From positions 1-6,864 of the forward strand of contig CAVSFO010000007.1 in NCBI GenBank assembly GCA_963727245.1: a stretch of 6,864 bases of DNA, read 5' to 3'. Shown here in pieces: positions 5,547 to 6,864 of this stretch. Position 1 is the first letter of the stretch; each line of letters starts with the position of its first letter. Source of the stretch: JBKQVT01 sp963727245. GTDB lineage: Bacteria > Planctomycetota > Planctomycetia > Pirellulales > Thermoguttaceae. The notes beneath the pieces are model-generated. The model searched no databases and had not been told where the DNA came from. It saw nothing but the letters and a program-made list of their open reading frames with translations. Made by a program: the position numbers and the translations under genes.

Positions 5547-6864
5547 CTATACCTTGAACACCTTCATCACCTCGTCGCCCAGGTGGTTGATCACCTTCAC
5601 CGCGATCCGGCCGGACTTCGGCTTGTCGAACGGCCGCGACGTGTCGCTGTTCAGCGTTGCCCAGGCTTCGGCGTTGATTTCGGCTTTGAGCGTGGTCTTG
5701 AGCGCGCTGTAGGGATCGTTGGCGCCGAGGAAGTAGGCGTGGCGGACGAAGAAGCTTTCCTCGTTGTAGTCGGTGTCGATGAACCAGCAGGCGATGCCGT
5801 CGGCGCCGTCGCTGCGGACTTCGCCGGTGTTGGGATGGAAGACATCGACGCCGTTCACCTTCACGCGCACCTGGCCGTCTCTTCTCCGGCAGGATCGTCG
5901 ATGTCCGGCTCGCCGAAGATGACGAACAGGTTGCCTTTGCCGGTGTTCTTGAGGTCGTCGGCCATGTGCAGGTCGGCGTTCATGCGGGCCTTGAGCACGG
6001 GGATGCGGCCGAGCTTGTTGAACTCCGTGGTGTGCGCCTCGTAGTTGAAGGCGCAGGCGATCAGCACGTCGAAATCGGCGTCGCCGGCCTCGCGGGCGGC
6101 CAGCACCAGGTCTTGCCGCTGGACGGTGCCGAACTCGGGGCCGATGAAGATCGCGGCGCGTTTCTCCGTTGCTCGCCCTTCCATGGTAGCGGCCTTCGGC
6201 GCAGACAAGATCGCCCGGCCACGGGGTGAGGGCGGTGAAGGTGATCTGGTCTTCCTTGTGTGCCTGTTGCACGCCGGCGGTCTTGAGGTTCTCCAGGATC
6301 ATCTGGGCGAAACTCTGCTTGTTCGTCGTTGGCCGTTTCTTCAGCGGATCGATCAGTTCGTCATTTTCGTCCACGCCCAACATGCGGTGGGGCGACAGGC
6401 TTTCGACGGTGAACGGCCCGGCCACGCGGACCTTCTTCTTGTCCGCGTAGGGTTTGTCGTAGAGGTACTCGAACTCGGCCTTGGCCGCGATGGAGGCGTC
6501 GATTTCCTTCTGCCGGGCGATGCGGGCTTGCCACCAATCGGCGTGCAGTTTCTTCGCTGCGTCGGGCCATTTGGCATCAGCTTCGCGCGGAATCTCCCAT
6601 TCCTGCCACTTCTGCTTGAGTGCCTTGTTCAGCTGATTCGCGCAACGGCTCTAGTTTGGCCTGCCACTTGTCCCAGATGACATCGATCTCCGCGTTGTTG
6701 GCGATCGATTTGAGCGTGATGTGCGGTACGCGCTCATAAACGAAGCCGTGGCGGATGTTTCCGTGCACCGGCTGCGATGACGGCGCAGTGCCGGTGACTT
6801 CGGCTTCCTTGAGCTGGCCATCGCGCGAATCGGCCAGGAGGTAATACGGATAGCGTGCACATTC
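5547..6864 (-). pseudogene. 3' part of a site-specific DNA methyltransferase gene (Mod-like), frameshifted; continues beyond the window
   Basis: About 438 C-terminal codons are present. Segments such as NIRHGFVYERVPHITLKSIANN (6765-6700), WQEWEIPREADAKWPDAAKK, VESLSPHRMLGVDEND, LTPWPGDLVCAEGRY, AAIFIGPEFGTV and the end GRIAVKVINHLGDEVMKVFKV match, from memory, the C-terminal half of large adenine-specific methyltransferases of the Mod/COG2189 kind. The catalytic motifs (DPPY-like and the SAM-binding FxGxG) would be upstream, outside the window, so activity cannot be judged. Four extra bases break the frame: 6636; within 6185-6186; and two at about 5890-5901. Removing them gives an uninterrupted protein with no stop, for example EPDIDILPEKDGQVRVKVNG across the last two. 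It precedes the helicase by four bases. The corrected reading is close to ideal, so the lesions are either very recent or assembly errors. Confidence 0.82.

Noticed and set aside
5364..6680. Overlapping plus-strand open frames of 211 and 226 codons
   Set aside because: They are antisense to clear methyltransferase and helicase coding segments and carry only low-complexity Val/Ala/Arg-rich sequence.
1..6864. CRISPR array, tRNA, rRNA or riboswitch
   Set aside because: No regularly spaced repeats, no tRNA-like arms or CCA ends, and no rRNA-like conserved stretches were seen on either strand.

Overview
The window is GC-rich DNA carrying two insertion sequences around broken chromosomal genes. 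The base composition, the style of the transposases and the gene content would suit a planctomycete or a similar large-genome environmental bacterium. That assignment is an inference; nothing here proves a taxon. All recognised genes lie on the minus strand except one hypothetical gene on the plus strand.

Region by region. (1) Positions 1-2065 form a complete insertion sequence with a perfect 13-bp terminal inverted repeat. It has two minus-strand reading frames: a helix-turn-helix protein and a DDE transposase. They overlap by one base. A canonical -1 slippery heptamer, followed by an open -1 frame, suggests that the active enzyme is a 646-residue frameshift fusion. (2) Positions 2066-2322 are non-coding and contain a perfect 16-bp palindrome. 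(3) Positions 2323-3026 hold a plus-strand hypothetical gene with a good ribosome binding site. It has one internal frameshift, and its 3' end runs into the next insertion sequence. (4) Positions 3005-4766 are an IS66-family element with an intact 472-residue transposase. Its newly recognised ends match at 17 of 19 positions. No target duplication is visible, so its two flanks were probably joined by rearrangement. (5) Positions 4767-5542 are the 5' part of a UvrD/Rep-like helicase gene with an N-terminal RelE-like domain. It is cut exactly inside the Walker A motif. (6) Positions 5547-6864 are the 3' part of a site-specific (adenine) DNA methyltransferase gene, which continues beyond the window.

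How the parts relate. The methyltransferase and the helicase are four bases apart and form an operon, methyltransferase first. The pair looks like a DNA-modification or phage-defence module. In this copy it is dead or dying: seven single-base frame changes can be placed in the two genes, and the helicase has lost its motor domain to the IS66 element. Both transposase genes are free of such lesions. Either the host genes are true decaying remnants, or the assembly has indel errors that were polished out only in multicopy elements.
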